Assembly: GCF_016901695.1 (NCBI RefSeq)
Contig: NZ_JACJKS010000008.1
Span: 62,001-126,000, forward strand
DNA: 64,000 nucleotides
Reading direction: 5' to 3'
Source of the DNA: Mordavella massiliensis
Lineage (GTDB): Bacteria; Bacillota; Clostridia; Lachnospirales; Lachnospiraceae
Shown here: positions 36,109 through 44,299 of the stretch, one piece after another
Numbering within the stretch: position 1 is the first letter of the stretch
Layout of the letters: each line of letters begins with the position of its first letter
Notes under the pieces: model-generated
Told to the model about the DNA's origin: nothing
Databases searched by the model: none
What the model saw: only the letters and a program-made list of their open reading frames with translations
Translations under genes and position numbers: made by a program

Positions 36109-37599
36109 CTACAGCGTCTCAATGAACCGCATGAACGCCCTGCGGCCTTCCACCGTGCACTTGTAGACGCCCGCGTCCTCCAGCACGTGGGTGAAGACAA
36201 TGCCGGTCTCCTCCTTCAGGACATCCATCACGCTGTCCCTTGTGATGCTGTCGTATTTCGGCAGGAAGGAATCCGCCCAGTCCGCGTGCTTGGCGATCTT
36301 CTCGTTGGAGCGGATGTCCTTTCCCTCCACGATGTAGTCCGCCAGGATCTCCAGCTCCTCCTTCAGCCTGGAGGGGAGAACGGCCAGGCCCATGACCTCG
36401 ATGAGGCCGATGTTCTCCTTCTTGATGTTGTGGTACTGCGCGTGGGGGTGGAACACGCCCAGGGGATGCTCCTTCGTTGTGATGTTGTTGCGCAGGGTCA
36501 GATCCAGCTCGTACAGATCCCCCTTCTTTCTGGCGATGGGGGTGATGGTGTTGTGGGGCGTCCCGTCTGTCTCAGCGTAGATGAAGGCATCCTCGTCCGT
36601 GTATCCCCGCCATGCCTGGAGCACATGGTCCGCCAGGTCGATGAGCCGCTTCTCATCCGCGTGGCGGATGCGCAGGACAGAGAGAGGCCACTTCACGATG
36701 CCCGCCTCCACATCCTCATAGCCAGGGATAGTCACCGGGATCTCGATGGGCGCCTTCGCCATGGCGAAGGTGTAGTGGCCGCCCTGGAAGTGGTCGTGGC
36801 TTAAGATGGAGCCGCCCACGATGGGAAGGTCCGCGTTGGAGCCCAGGAAGTAGTGGGGGAACTGCTTCACAAAGTCGAACAGCTTCACAAAGGCGGCCCG
36901 GTCGATCTTCATGGGCACATGCTGCCCGTTGAACACGATGCAGTGCTCGTTGTAGTACACGTAGGGGGAGTACTGGAAGCCCCATCCGCTGTCATTGATG
37001 GTGATGGGAATGATCCGGTGGGTCTCCCGGGCCGGGTGGTTGGCCCGTCCCGCGTAGCCCTCGTTCTCCATGCAGAGCTGGCACTTGGGATAGCTGCTTG
37101 CCTTCGCCGCGCCCGCAGCGGCGATTGCCTTGGGGTCCTTCTCCGGCTTGGAGAGGTTAATGGTGATGTCGATCTCGCCGTAGGGGGAGTCCACCTTCCA
37201 CTTCATATCCTTCTTCACCCGGTAGCGGCGGATGTAGTCGCTGTCCTGGCTGAACTTGTAGAAATACTCCGTGGCCGCCTCCGGGGATTTCTCATACGCC
37301 TCCCAGAAGGTCTTCTGCACCTGGGCCGGCCTCGGCACAAGGCAGTTCATCATCTTCGTGTCAAAGAGATCCCGGAACACGACAGAGTCCTCCACAAGGC
37401 CTCTTGCCACCGCCTCGTCAAGGAGCTCCTTTAAGATCTGCTCCAGATCCAGCTCCTCCCCCCCGATGGAGACATCCTCAAAGTCATCCTCTTTAAAAAG
37501 CTCCAGCAGCAGGTTGGTGGCATACACCCGCTCGCACGCCGGCGTCAGACCGGTCCGGATCCCGTACTCCACAAGTTTCTTTATATTCTTATACAACAT
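36109..37599 (-). CDS. galT: UDP-glucose:hexose-1-phosphate uridylyltransferase, class II
   Basis: Leloir enzyme that exchanges UMP between UDP-glucose and galactose-1-phosphate. At 496 residues it is of the Firmicute class II size. Recognisable segments are CERVYATN at the N terminus, RETHRIIPI, GGSILSHDHFQGG with the active-site His pair, and FHPHAQYHNIKKENIGLIEVMGLA. It starts 12 bp after galK, with AGGAGGGC upstream. Together they form the galKT unit. galE is not in the window. Confidence 0.94.
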   Translation of the reverse strand: MLYKNIKKLVEYGIRTGLTPACERVYATNLLLELFKEDDFEDVSIGGEELDLEQILKELLDEAVARGLVEDSVVFRDLFDTKMMNCLVPRPAQVQKTFWEAYEKSPEAATEYFYKFSQDSDYIRRYRVKKDMKWKVDSPYGEIDITINLSKPEKDPKAIAAAGAAKASSYPKCQLCMENEGYAGRANHPARETHRIIPITINDSGWGFQYSPYVYYNEHCIVFNGQHVPMKIDRAAFVKLFDFVKQFPHYFLGSNADLPIVGGSILSHDHFQGGHYTFAMAKAPIEIPVTIPGYEDVEAGIVKWPLSVLRIRHADEKRLIDLADHVLQAWRGYTDEDAFIYAETDGTPHNTITPIARKKGDLYELDLTLRNNITTKEHPLGVFHPHAQYHNIKKENIGLIEVMGLAVLPSRLKEELEILADYIVEGKDIRSNEKIAKHADWADSFLPKYDSITRDSVMDVLKEETGIVFTHVLEDAGVYKCTVEGRRAFMRFIETL

Positions 37600-37611
37600 T
37601 CCTTCGCCCTC

Positions 37612-38778
37612 CTATGCCAGACGGTGCGCCCCGTCTCCGATCTCCACTACGTAAAATTCCGCTGTCCTGCCGCATTTCTCCTGGTATCCCTTCTCCACGG
37701 TATCGATGAAGGCATCCACCGCATCGTTCTTCACGATGCTGACCGTGCAGCCGCCGAAGCCGCCGCCCGTGATGCGGGACCCGATGACGCCGGGCACGCT
37801 CCAGGCCAGGTCCACCAGCACGTCGATCTCCTCGCAGGACACCTCATAGTCGTCCCGCAGGGAAATGTGGGACTGGTTCATGTACGCGCCGAACTTCGCC
37901 ACATCACCCGCCTTCAGGGCCGCCTCCGCAAGAATGGTCCTCTGGTTCTCGCAGACCGCATGCTTCGCCCTTCTGCGGCAGACGTCCTCTGCGATGGCGT
38001 CCTTGTGGGCCTCGAACTCCTCCTCCGTCAGGTCGCCCAGCGTCTGGATATCCACAACCTTCTTCAGATCCTGCAGCGCCCGCTCGCACTCGTTTCTCCT
38101 GTCGTTGTAAGCGGAGTCCACCAGGCTGTGCTTCACCTTGCTGTTTGTGATGACGATCTTCGCGTCCTCCAGCTTCACCGGCGCATACTCGTACTGCAGC
38201 GTGTTCGTGTCCAGGAAGATGGCATGGTCCTTTTTGCCCATGGCGCTGGCAAACTGATCCATGATCCCGCAGTTGCAGCCGTTGAAATTGTTCTCCGAAT
38301 ACTGTCCGATCTGCGCGATCTCCACCATGGAAACCGGGAAATCGTACATATCCTTCAGGATCGTCCCGGTCAGCACCTCCAGGGAGGCGGAGGAGGAAAG
38401 GCCGGATCCGTTGGGGATGTCCCCATAGATCACGATGTCAAGGCCGCAGTCCATCTCAAATCCTCTTCCTTTGAAGGCCCACATCACGCCCTTCGGGTAG
38501 TTGGTCCATCCCGCCTTCTTATCCGGCGTCAGCTCGTCCAGGCTTGTCTCGATCACGCCCAGCCTGTCAAAATTCATGGAGTAAAAACGGAGCTTCCTGT
38601 CCGACCGCTTTCTGGCCGCCCCGTATGTACCGATGGTCAGCGCACAGGGAAATACATGGCCTCCGTTGTAGTCCGTGTGCTCCCCGATGAGGTTGACCCT
38701 CCCCGGGGCAAAATACTGACGGATCTCCCCGCCGTCGCCGTACAGTTCCTTGAAGACATTCAGCACTTTCTCTTTCAT
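37612..38778 (-). CDS. galK: Galactokinase
   Basis: GHMP kinase that phosphorylates galactose at C1. The 388 residues show the galactokinase signature GRVNLIGEHTDYNGG, the ATP loop GLSSSASLE and the C-terminal GGGFGGCTVS. Start taken as the ATG at 38778 (MKEKVLNVFKEL); in-frame GTG codons at 38784 and 38790 are alternatives nearer the AAAGG site. It follows an AraC regulator gene on the same strand across a 98-bp AT-rich gap that probably holds its promoter. Confidence 0.95.
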   Translation of the reverse strand: MKEKVLNVFKELYGDGGEIRQYFAPGRVNLIGEHTDYNGGHVFPCALTIGTYGAARKRSDRKLRFYSMNFDRLGVIETSLDELTPDKKAGWTNYPKGVMWAFKGRGFEMDCGLDIVIYGDIPNGSGLSSSASLEVLTGTILKDMYDFPVSMVEIAQIGQYSENNFNGCNCGIMDQFASAMGKKDHAIFLDTNTLQYEYAPVKLEDAKIVITNSKVKHSLVDSAYNDRRNECERALQDLKKVVDIQTLGDLTEEEFEAHKDAIAEDVCRRRAKHAVCENQRTILAEAALKAGDVAKFGAYMNQSHISLRDDYEVSCEEIDVLVDLAWSVPGVIGSRITGGGFGGCTVSIVKNDAVDAFIDTVEKGYQEKCGRTAEFYVVEIGDGAHRLA

Positions 38779-38876
38779 TTCCACATACACCTTTCTTCAT
38801 TTTTTTATAATTATAATAGGCTTTCCAGATAAAAACTATAATGATGATTGCGAAAATTATAAAAATATTGCGTTCC

Positions 38877-39767
38877 CTACTGTCCCTCTTCCTTTTGCAG
38901 TGCCTGCCGGTACGCCCTGGGCGTCATCCCGAAGCTTCTGCGGAACACCCGGTTAAAATAGGAAAGGTTGTTGAACCCCGTATCCAGGGCGATGTCCGTG
39001 ACGCTCTCCCGCCCGGCTGCCAGGCGTCCGGCCGCGATCTCCATGCGGTACTGGTTGATGTACTCCACGCAGGTCATATTCATATACTGCCTGAAAAACC
39101 GCATGAAATAGTATTCGCTGAAGTGGCAGACCCCCGCCAGCTCCGCCACGCTCAGGGGGCGCTGGTAGTTTTCCTTGATATAGCCAAGGACGGCCCGCAG
39201 CTTCTCCACCACCTCCCGGTTCTCCCGGCGCAGCCACCTGGCCGGCGCTTCCCGGTAGAGGAGGAGCAGGATCTCCAGCAGAGCCGCCTTCACCTCCAGC
39301 TCGTACCCTTCCTCCTTCGCGGCGAAACTCTCCCGCATCCTGCCGCACAGGCCGGCCAGCTTCCCGGCCAGGCCGTCTGTCTCCCCGGCCCGGATCACAT
39401 CCGGGAAGCGGACGTCCCCCTTTTCCAGAGGGGCGACGTACTTCATCTGGCAGGCGTCGCCGCGCCCTCCCAGCATGGAGGGGTGAAAGACGACGCTGTC
39501 TGTCTCCAGCATCCGCGTCTTCCCCTCCGGAATGCCGTGGAGGACGCCGGAAGGCAGGAACAGCACATCCCCCTCCTGTACCTGGCAGGGCGCCAGATCA
39601 ATCAGATAGGTGCATCGCCCCTTGCGCACATAGGTGACCTCGAACTCCTCGTGCCAGTGGACCGGCAGGCCTGCAAGCCCGGCCGGGTACACGCAGTGGT
39701 AGTACTCCGCCGGGAAGATAGAGGTGCCGTGCCGGTTCTTTTCCAGATATTGTCTCTTTTCTTCCAT
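38877..39767 (-). CDS. AraC-family transcriptional regulator with cupin sensor domain
   Basis: A 296-residue regulator. The N-terminal cupin (about 20-140) has HWHEEFEVTYVRKGRC and LPSGVLHGIPEGK, likely binding a sugar. The C-terminal part has two HTH motifs (LSVAELAGVCHFSEYYFMRF and VTDIALDTGFNNLSYFNRVF). Start at 39767 (MEEKRQYLEK) has GGAGGAGAGG just upstream. It lies before galK on the same strand and divergent from the GH31 gene, so it may control either or both. Confidence 0.9.
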   Translation of the reverse strand: MEEKRQYLEKNRHGTSIFPAEYYHCVYPAGLAGLPVHWHEEFEVTYVRKGRCTYLIDLAPCQVQEGDVLFLPSGVLHGIPEGKTRMLETDSVVFHPSMLGGRGDACQMKYVAPLEKGDVRFPDVIRAGETDGLAGKLAGLCGRMRESFAAKEEGYELEVKAALLEILLLLYREAPARWLRRENREVVEKLRAVLGYIKENYQRPLSVAELAGVCHFSEYYFMRFFRQYMNMTCVEYINQYRMEIAAGRLAAGRESVTDIALDTGFNNLSYFNRVFRRSFGMTPRAYRQALQKEEGQ

Positions 39768-39828
39768 ATCCTCTCCTCCAGGGCAGGATTGTGTCAAAAA
39801 CTGTTAGGAATATGCAAGTAAATCCTGC

Positions 39829-39857
39829 TTTTCATTTATACAATAGTAGCATATAAT
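39829..39857 (+). promoter_or_regulatory. Putative promoter of the GH31 operon
   Basis: TTTTCA (39829-39834) and a perfect TATAAT (39852-39857) are 17 bp apart on the plus strand. The -10 box overlaps the left end of the 200-bp structured element, so that element would form the 5' untranslated region. A nearby GCAGGATT/AATCCTGC inverted repeat (39783-39790 and 39821-39828) may be an AraC-type operator. Confidence 0.5.
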
Positions 39858-40054
39858 GATGCCAGGGTCAAAAGGCCTAAGCCCACATGAGCTTGCTCAT
39901 AAGTAGGCGAAAGGCCTTGGGACCCGCCCCGATATGAGCATAAAAGTGGGATGTATATCCCACGATATGCGAATATCGGGCAGGATTGTGTGAGTGCGCA
40001 GCACGGAACAATCCGCAGGCATCATAGCCTCGGGCTTTTGACCCCAACATCATT
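39855..40054. repeat. 200-bp structured element with terminal inverted repeats (MITE-like)
   Basis: The ends are 20-bp inverted repeats matching at 17 of 20 positions (AATGATG...GGGTCAAAAG on the left, its reverse complement on the right). Inside are nested stems: CCCGATAT/ATATCGGG (39928-39935 and 39973-39980) enclosing GTGGGA/TCCCAC (39946-39951 and 39958-39963), plus GGATTGT/ACAATCC near 39983-40010. An open frame on the minus strand crosses the element, but it has no ribosome-binding site. I believe similar sequences recur in Lachnospiraceae genomes. It may be a miniature transposable element or a structured RNA leader. The sequence GGGCAGGATTGTGT also occurs outside it at 39781-39794. 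Confidence 0.7.
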
Positions 40055-40085
40055 TCACAGATGAAGATTGAAAGGAGAAAACCAT

Positions 40086-42155
40086 ATGATCCGCAAATAT
40101 ACGTTTGGAAATCCATTTCCCACCGAAGCAGTCGTAAAAGACATTCCCGCATCCCAGGGCACCCTCCCCTATTTTACAAGAGAGGACGGCAGCCTTGTCC
40201 TCACCCTGGAAGAGGGGGCGCCGGTCTACGGCCTGGGCGAGCAGGTGCGGGGCATCAACAAGCGGGGCTGGACCTACACGAGCAACTGCTCGGATGACCC
40301 CCACCACCTGGAGACCACCCACTCCCTCTACGGGGCCCACAATTTCCTGATGATCGGAGGAAAGCAGCCCTTCGGTATTTTCATCGACTACCCCGGATAC
40401 CTGACCTTTGACATCGGCTACACCCGGAAGGACACCCTGCGCATCACACCTGCGGACTGGGACATGGACGTCTACCTCATCGAGGCGGAGGACGGGCGCT
40501 TCCCCTCCATCGTCCGCGCCTTCCGACAGATGATAGGCAGAAGCTACATCCCGCCGAAGTGGGCCTTCGGCTACGGCCAGAGCCGCTGGGGCTACCAAAA
40601 CGAGGCGGATGTGCGTGAGGTGGCCGCGAGATACAGGGAGGCCGGCATCCCCCTGGACGCCATCTACCTGGACATCGACTACATGGAGCGGTACGAGGAC
40701 TTCACGGTCTCGGATGAGAAATTCCCGGATCTGACCGGTCTGGCAGCAGACATGAAAAAGGAGGGGATCCACCTCGTCCCCATCATCGACGCGGGCGTCA
40801 AGATCGAAGAGGGCTACTCCGTCTACGAGGAGGGCATCGAGAAGGGCTACTTCTGCAAGGAAGAGGACGGCGCCCCCTTCGTGGGCGCTGTCTGGCCCGG
40901 GAGAGCCCATTTCCCGGACATGCTGAACCCCGCCGCCAGGAGATGGTTCGGCCTGAAGTACAAGGGTCTGCTGGATATGGGCATCGACGGCTTCTGGAAC
41001 GACATGAACGAGCCCGCCATCTTCTACTCCGAGAAGCGCCTGAACAAAGTATTTGACGAGGTGGCCTCCATGAAGGGCCAGAACCTGGATCTCGACAAGA
41101 ACAACCACCTGCTCGGCCTTGTGAACACTCTGGCCAACAACCCGGAGGACTACCGCAGCTTCTACCACGAGCCGGGGAATGGCCTTCCCAGGGTTCGCCA
41201 CGACAAAGTCCACAACCTCTACGGCTACAACATGACCCGGGCCGCCGGGGAAGCCTTCGAGGAGCTGGAGCCGGACAAAAGGATCCTCATGTTCTCCCGC
41301 TCCTCCTACATCGGCATGCACCGCTACGGCGGCATCTGGCAGGGCGACAACATGTCCTGGTGGTCCCACCTGCTCATGAATGTAAAGATGATGCCCTCCC
41401 TGAGCATGTGCGGCTTTTTGTACACCGGGGCGGACCTGGCCGGCTTCGGCGGGGACACGACCGAGGACCTGGCCATGCGCTGGCTCCAGTTCGGCATCTT
41501 CACACCCCTCATGCGGAACCACTCCGCCATGGGCACAAGGGAGCAGGAGGCCTACCGCTTCTCCAACGCGGAGGCCCTGGGGCGGATCATAAAGCTCCGC
41601 TACTGCCTGCTGCCCTACCTGTACAGCGAGTACATGAAGGCAGCTCTCCATGACGACATGCTCTTTGCGCCCCTCGCCTTCGCCTACCCGGAGGATCCCC
41701 AGGCGGCCCAGGTGGAGGACCAGCTCCTCCTCGGGGAGAGCCTCATGCTGGCGCCCGTCTGCCAGCAGAACGCCACCGGCCGCTACGTGTACCTGCCGGA
41801 GGACATGCTCCTTGTGACCACCTCCGGGCCGGAGGACTTCCGCTGTCAGAAGATGACCGCCGGGCACCACTATGTGCCTGTGGCGGAGGAGGAGCTGATC
41901 TTCTTCGTCCGCAGAGGCCATCTCCTGCCCCTTTCAAAGACCGCGGAAAATGTGGCTTCGCTGGACAGCTCGGCCCTGGACGTCATCGCCTTCCCGGACG
42001 GCGGCTGCAGCTACACCCTCTATGATGACGACGGGGTCAGCAAAGACTACGACGATCCGTCCCGCCTCTCCGTGATTGACGTATCCTCTGACGGTGCGGT
42101 AAGATATGAGGGAACAACTGAAAGGAAGATCCACACATGTTTCATCTGCTCTTAG
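40086..42155 (+). CDS. GH31 alpha-glucosidase
   Basis: Releases glucose from alpha-linked di- and oligosaccharides. The 689 residues have the GH31 barrel with nucleophile Asp306 in GFWNDMNEPA and acid/base Asp421 in GIWQGDNMSWW. The sequence is strikingly like the crystallised Blautia (Ruminococcus) obeum enzyme as I remember it. The Trp in QSRWGY (168), which in that enzyme favours alpha-1,6 substrates such as isomaltose, is kept. No signal peptide, so it acts inside the cell. Start at 40086 with AAAGGAG. It heads an operon with the MFS transporter, which overlaps it by 19 bp, and an AraC regulator. Confidence 0.95.
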   Translation: MIRKYTFGNPFPTEAVVKDIPASQGTLPYFTREDGSLVLTLEEGAPVYGLGEQVRGINKRGWTYTSNCSDDPHHLETTHSLYGAHNFLMIGGKQPFGIFIDYPGYLTFDIGYTRKDTLRITPADWDMDVYLIEAEDGRFPSIVRAFRQMIGRSYIPPKWAFGYGQSRWGYQNEADVREVAARYREAGIPLDAIYLDIDYMERYEDFTVSDEKFPDLTGLAADMKKEGIHLVPIIDAGVKIEEGYSVYEEGIEKGYFCKEEDGAPFVGAVWPGRAHFPDMLNPAARRWFGLKYKGLLDMGIDGFWNDMNEPAIFYSEKRLNKVFDEVASMKGQNLDLDKNNHLLGLVNTLANNPEDYRSFYHEPGNGLPRVRHDKVHNLYGYNMTRAAGEAFEELEPDKRILMFSRSSYIGMHRYGGIWQGDNMSWWSHLLMNVKMMPSLSMCGFLYTGADLAGFGGDTTEDLAMRWLQFGIFTPLMRNHSAMGTREQEAYRFSNAEALGRIIKLRYCLLPYLYSEYMKAALHDDMLFAPLAFAYPEDPQAAQVEDQLLLGESLMLAPVCQQNATGRYVYLPEDMLLVTTSGPEDFRCQKMTAGHHYVPVAEEELIFFVRRGHLLPLSKTAENVASLDSSALDVIAFPDGGCSYTLYDDDGVSKDYDDPSRLSVIDVSSDGAVRYEGTTERKIHTCFICS

Positions 42156-43333
42156 TCATCATCTACCTTGCTTTTATCAGCCTGGGCCTTCCGGACGGAC
42201 TCCTCGGAGCCGCCTGGCCCTCCATGTACCAGGAATTTCAGGTGCCGGTGTCTTACGCCGGCATCATTTCCATGATCATCGCCGGCGGCACCATTGTCTC
42301 CAGCCTCCAGAGCGACCGGCTGACCCTCCGCTTCGGGCCGGGCCGGGTGACCGCGGTGAGCGTGGCCATGACTGCCGCCGCGCTCTTCGGCTTCTCCGTC
42401 ACCCGCTCCTTCCTCCCCCTATGCTTCTGGGCAGTGCCCTACGGCCTGGGCGCGGGGAGCGTGGACGCGGCCCTCAACAACTATGTGGCCCTCCACTATG
42501 CCAGCCGGCACATGAGCTGGCTCCACTGCATGTGGGGCGTGGGGGCGTCAGCAGGTCCCTACATCATGGGCTACGTGCTCTCCGGCGGCGGCATCTGGAA
42601 TACCGGCTACCGCTGCATCGGCCTGCTGCAGATCGCCCTGACGGCGATCCTCTTCCTCAGCCTGCCGCTCTGGAGGGACAGGCCGGGAAACGGCCGGGAC
42701 AGCGCGACCCGGCAGGAGGAGGGCGGCGGCGCCGGGGACCCGGCTCCCGCCGTTCCCCTCTCCCTCATGCAGATCATCGCCATCCCCGGCGCCAGGGAAG
42801 TCATGGTCACCTTCTTCTGCTACTGCGCGCTGGAGCAGACGGCCGGACTCTGGGCGGCCAGCTACCTGGCGCTGCACGAGGGCGTCTCCACGGAGGCAGC
42901 CGCCTTCTTCGCCAGCCTGTTCTTCATCGGCATCACGGCCGGGCGGGCGGCGAGCGGCTTCCTCACCCTGCGCTTCAACGACACGCAGATGATCCGTCTG
43001 GGCCTCGCCCTGATCCTTGCAGGCATCCTGATCTTTTTCCTGCCCCTTGGCGGGAACGCTGCGCTGGCCGGCCTGATCATCATCGGGCTCGGCTGCGCCC
43101 CCGTATATCCCTGCGTCATCCACTCCACGCCGGCGCTTTTCGGCGCGGACCGGTCCCAGGCCATCATCGGCGTGCAGATGGCTTCCGCCTACGTGGGCAC
43201 CTGCCTGATGCCGCCCCTGTTCGGCCTGCTGGCGAACCACATCAGCATCTCCCTCTTCCCCTTCTATCTCTTTGTGATCCTGGTGCTGATGTTCCTGATG
43301 CACGAAAGACTTCTGAAGAAAACACGGAGGTAG
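42137..43333 (+). CDS. MFS transporter
   Basis: A 398-residue permease with about 12 membrane helices in two halves around a charged loop (about 180-205, RPGNGRDSATRQEEGGG). FISLGLPDGLLGAAWP and the ALNNYVALHY segment resemble FucP/sugar-type MFS proteins. It overlaps the GH31 stop by 19 bp, with AAAGGAAG as its binding site, so it is translationally coupled. By context it probably imports an alpha-glucoside, but the substrate is not proven. Confidence 0.87.
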   Translation: MFHLLLVIIYLAFISLGLPDGLLGAAWPSMYQEFQVPVSYAGIISMIIAGGTIVSSLQSDRLTLRFGPGRVTAVSVAMTAAALFGFSVTRSFLPLCFWAVPYGLGAGSVDAALNNYVALHYASRHMSWLHCMWGVGASAGPYIMGYVLSGGGIWNTGYRCIGLLQIALTAILFLSLPLWRDRPGNGRDSATRQEEGGGAGDPAPAVPLSLMQIIAIPGAREVMVTFFCYCALEQTAGLWAASYLALHEGVSTEAAAFFASLFFIGITAGRAASGFLTLRFNDTQMIRLGLALILAGILIFFLPLGGNAALAGLIIIGLGCAPVYPCVIHSTPALFGADRSQAIIGVQMASAYVGTCLMPPLFGLLANHISISLFPFYLFVILVLMFLMHERLLKKTRR

Positions 43334-43336
43334 ACT

Positions 43337-44239
43337 ATGCAGATCGAATTGCGCGGCGACGGACGCGAGATCAAATCCCACGGCGACTACTCGTTCCCCG
43401 TCCTTGTCAGCCCGGAGCGGCTTGACGCCTACGAGATGGGGAGCTTCGCCTGCCACTGGCACCCGGAGATCGAATTCACCCTGATCCTCGACGGAGAGAT
43501 CCTCTATCAGATCAACGACCGAACCTATCACCTGAAAGAGGGGGACGGCATCTTCTGCAACGCCAACATGCTGCACACCGGCCGGCACGCAGGAGACGGG
43601 GACTGCTCCTACCTGTCCGTCACGGTCAGCCCGGCCCTCCTGTACGGCTACGAGGCCAGCCTCCTGCAGACGAAGTATGTCCAGCCCCTGACGGAGAACC
43701 TCCTCTTCCCCGCCGTCCCCTTCTCCCCGGACATCCCCTGGGAGAGGGACGTCCTCGCCTGCCTGGAGACCATACGGCGGCTGTACGGGAACCCGCCCCG
43801 CTCCTATGAGCTCCGGGTGCTCACGGAACTCTACAGGATCTGGATCCTCCTCTTCGACAACCTGGATCCGGAGGCCGGCTCCTCCGGGGATACGCGGGAG
43901 CTGGAACGGCTCCGGCAGATCATCGCCTTCATCCACGGGCACTATATGGATCACATTACGCTGGAGGATATCTCCGGCTGCGTGAACATGTGCAAGAGCG
44001 AGTGCTGCCGGCTCTTCCGGCGGAATATGGATCAGTCGCTCTTCGACTACCTCCTCCACTACCGGATCCGCCAGAGCATCGGCCTCCTGACCCGGGGGAG
44101 GGACAGCATCACGGACATCTCCTGGCAGTGCGGGTTCTCCAGTCCCGCCTATTTTTCCAAGCTCTTCCGGAAATTCATGGGGTGCACGCCCCGGGAGTAC
44201 GCAAGGGGCGCCCGCGGGAAAACCCTCTCTGAAAAATGA
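43337..44239 (+). CDS. AraC-family regulator, cupin type
   Basis: A 300-residue regulator that ends the GH31-MFS operon. The N-terminal cupin shows CHWHPEIEFTLILDGEI and LKEGDGIFCNANMLHTG. The C-terminal HTH pair is ITLEDISGCVNMCKSECCRLF and ITDISWQCGFSSPAYFSKLF. It is distinct from the galK-side AraC protein; the two flank this sugar locus. Its binding site ACGGAGG overlaps the end of the MFS gene, and it likely autoregulates the operon in response to the imported sugar. Confidence 0.92.
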   Translation: MQIELRGDGREIKSHGDYSFPVLVSPERLDAYEMGSFACHWHPEIEFTLILDGEILYQINDRTYHLKEGDGIFCNANMLHTGRHAGDGDCSYLSVTVSPALLYGYEASLLQTKYVQPLTENLLFPAVPFSPDIPWERDVLACLETIRRLYGNPPRSYELRVLTELYRIWILLFDNLDPEAGSSGDTRELERLRQIIAFIHGHYMDHITLEDISGCVNMCKSECCRLFRRNMDQSLFDYLLHYRIRQSIGLLTRGRDSITDISWQCGFSSPAYFSKLFRKFMGCTPREYARGARGKTLSEK

Positions 44240-44240
44240 T

Positions 44241-44269
44241 ATACATGCGCGTGTATTTTGTTATATAAT
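44241..44269 (+). promoter_or_regulatory. Promoter region with palindrome before the ion channel gene
   Basis: TATAAT at 44264-44269 lies 31 bp upstream of the channel start. The position 17 bp further up holds no good -35 but a 16-bp near-palindrome (44241-44256, ATACA...TGTAT, two mismatched positions). This arrangement fits a regulated promoter. Confidence 0.4.
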
Positions 44270-44299
44270 TTAAGAATACACAAGAGGGAGGCACGCTCT

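Noticed and set aside
39877-40152. Minus-strand frame of 91 codons across the 200-bp element
   Set aside because: It follows the repeat rather than a gene, has no ribosome-binding site and extends into the GH31 start. Best explained as the repeat being translated by chance.
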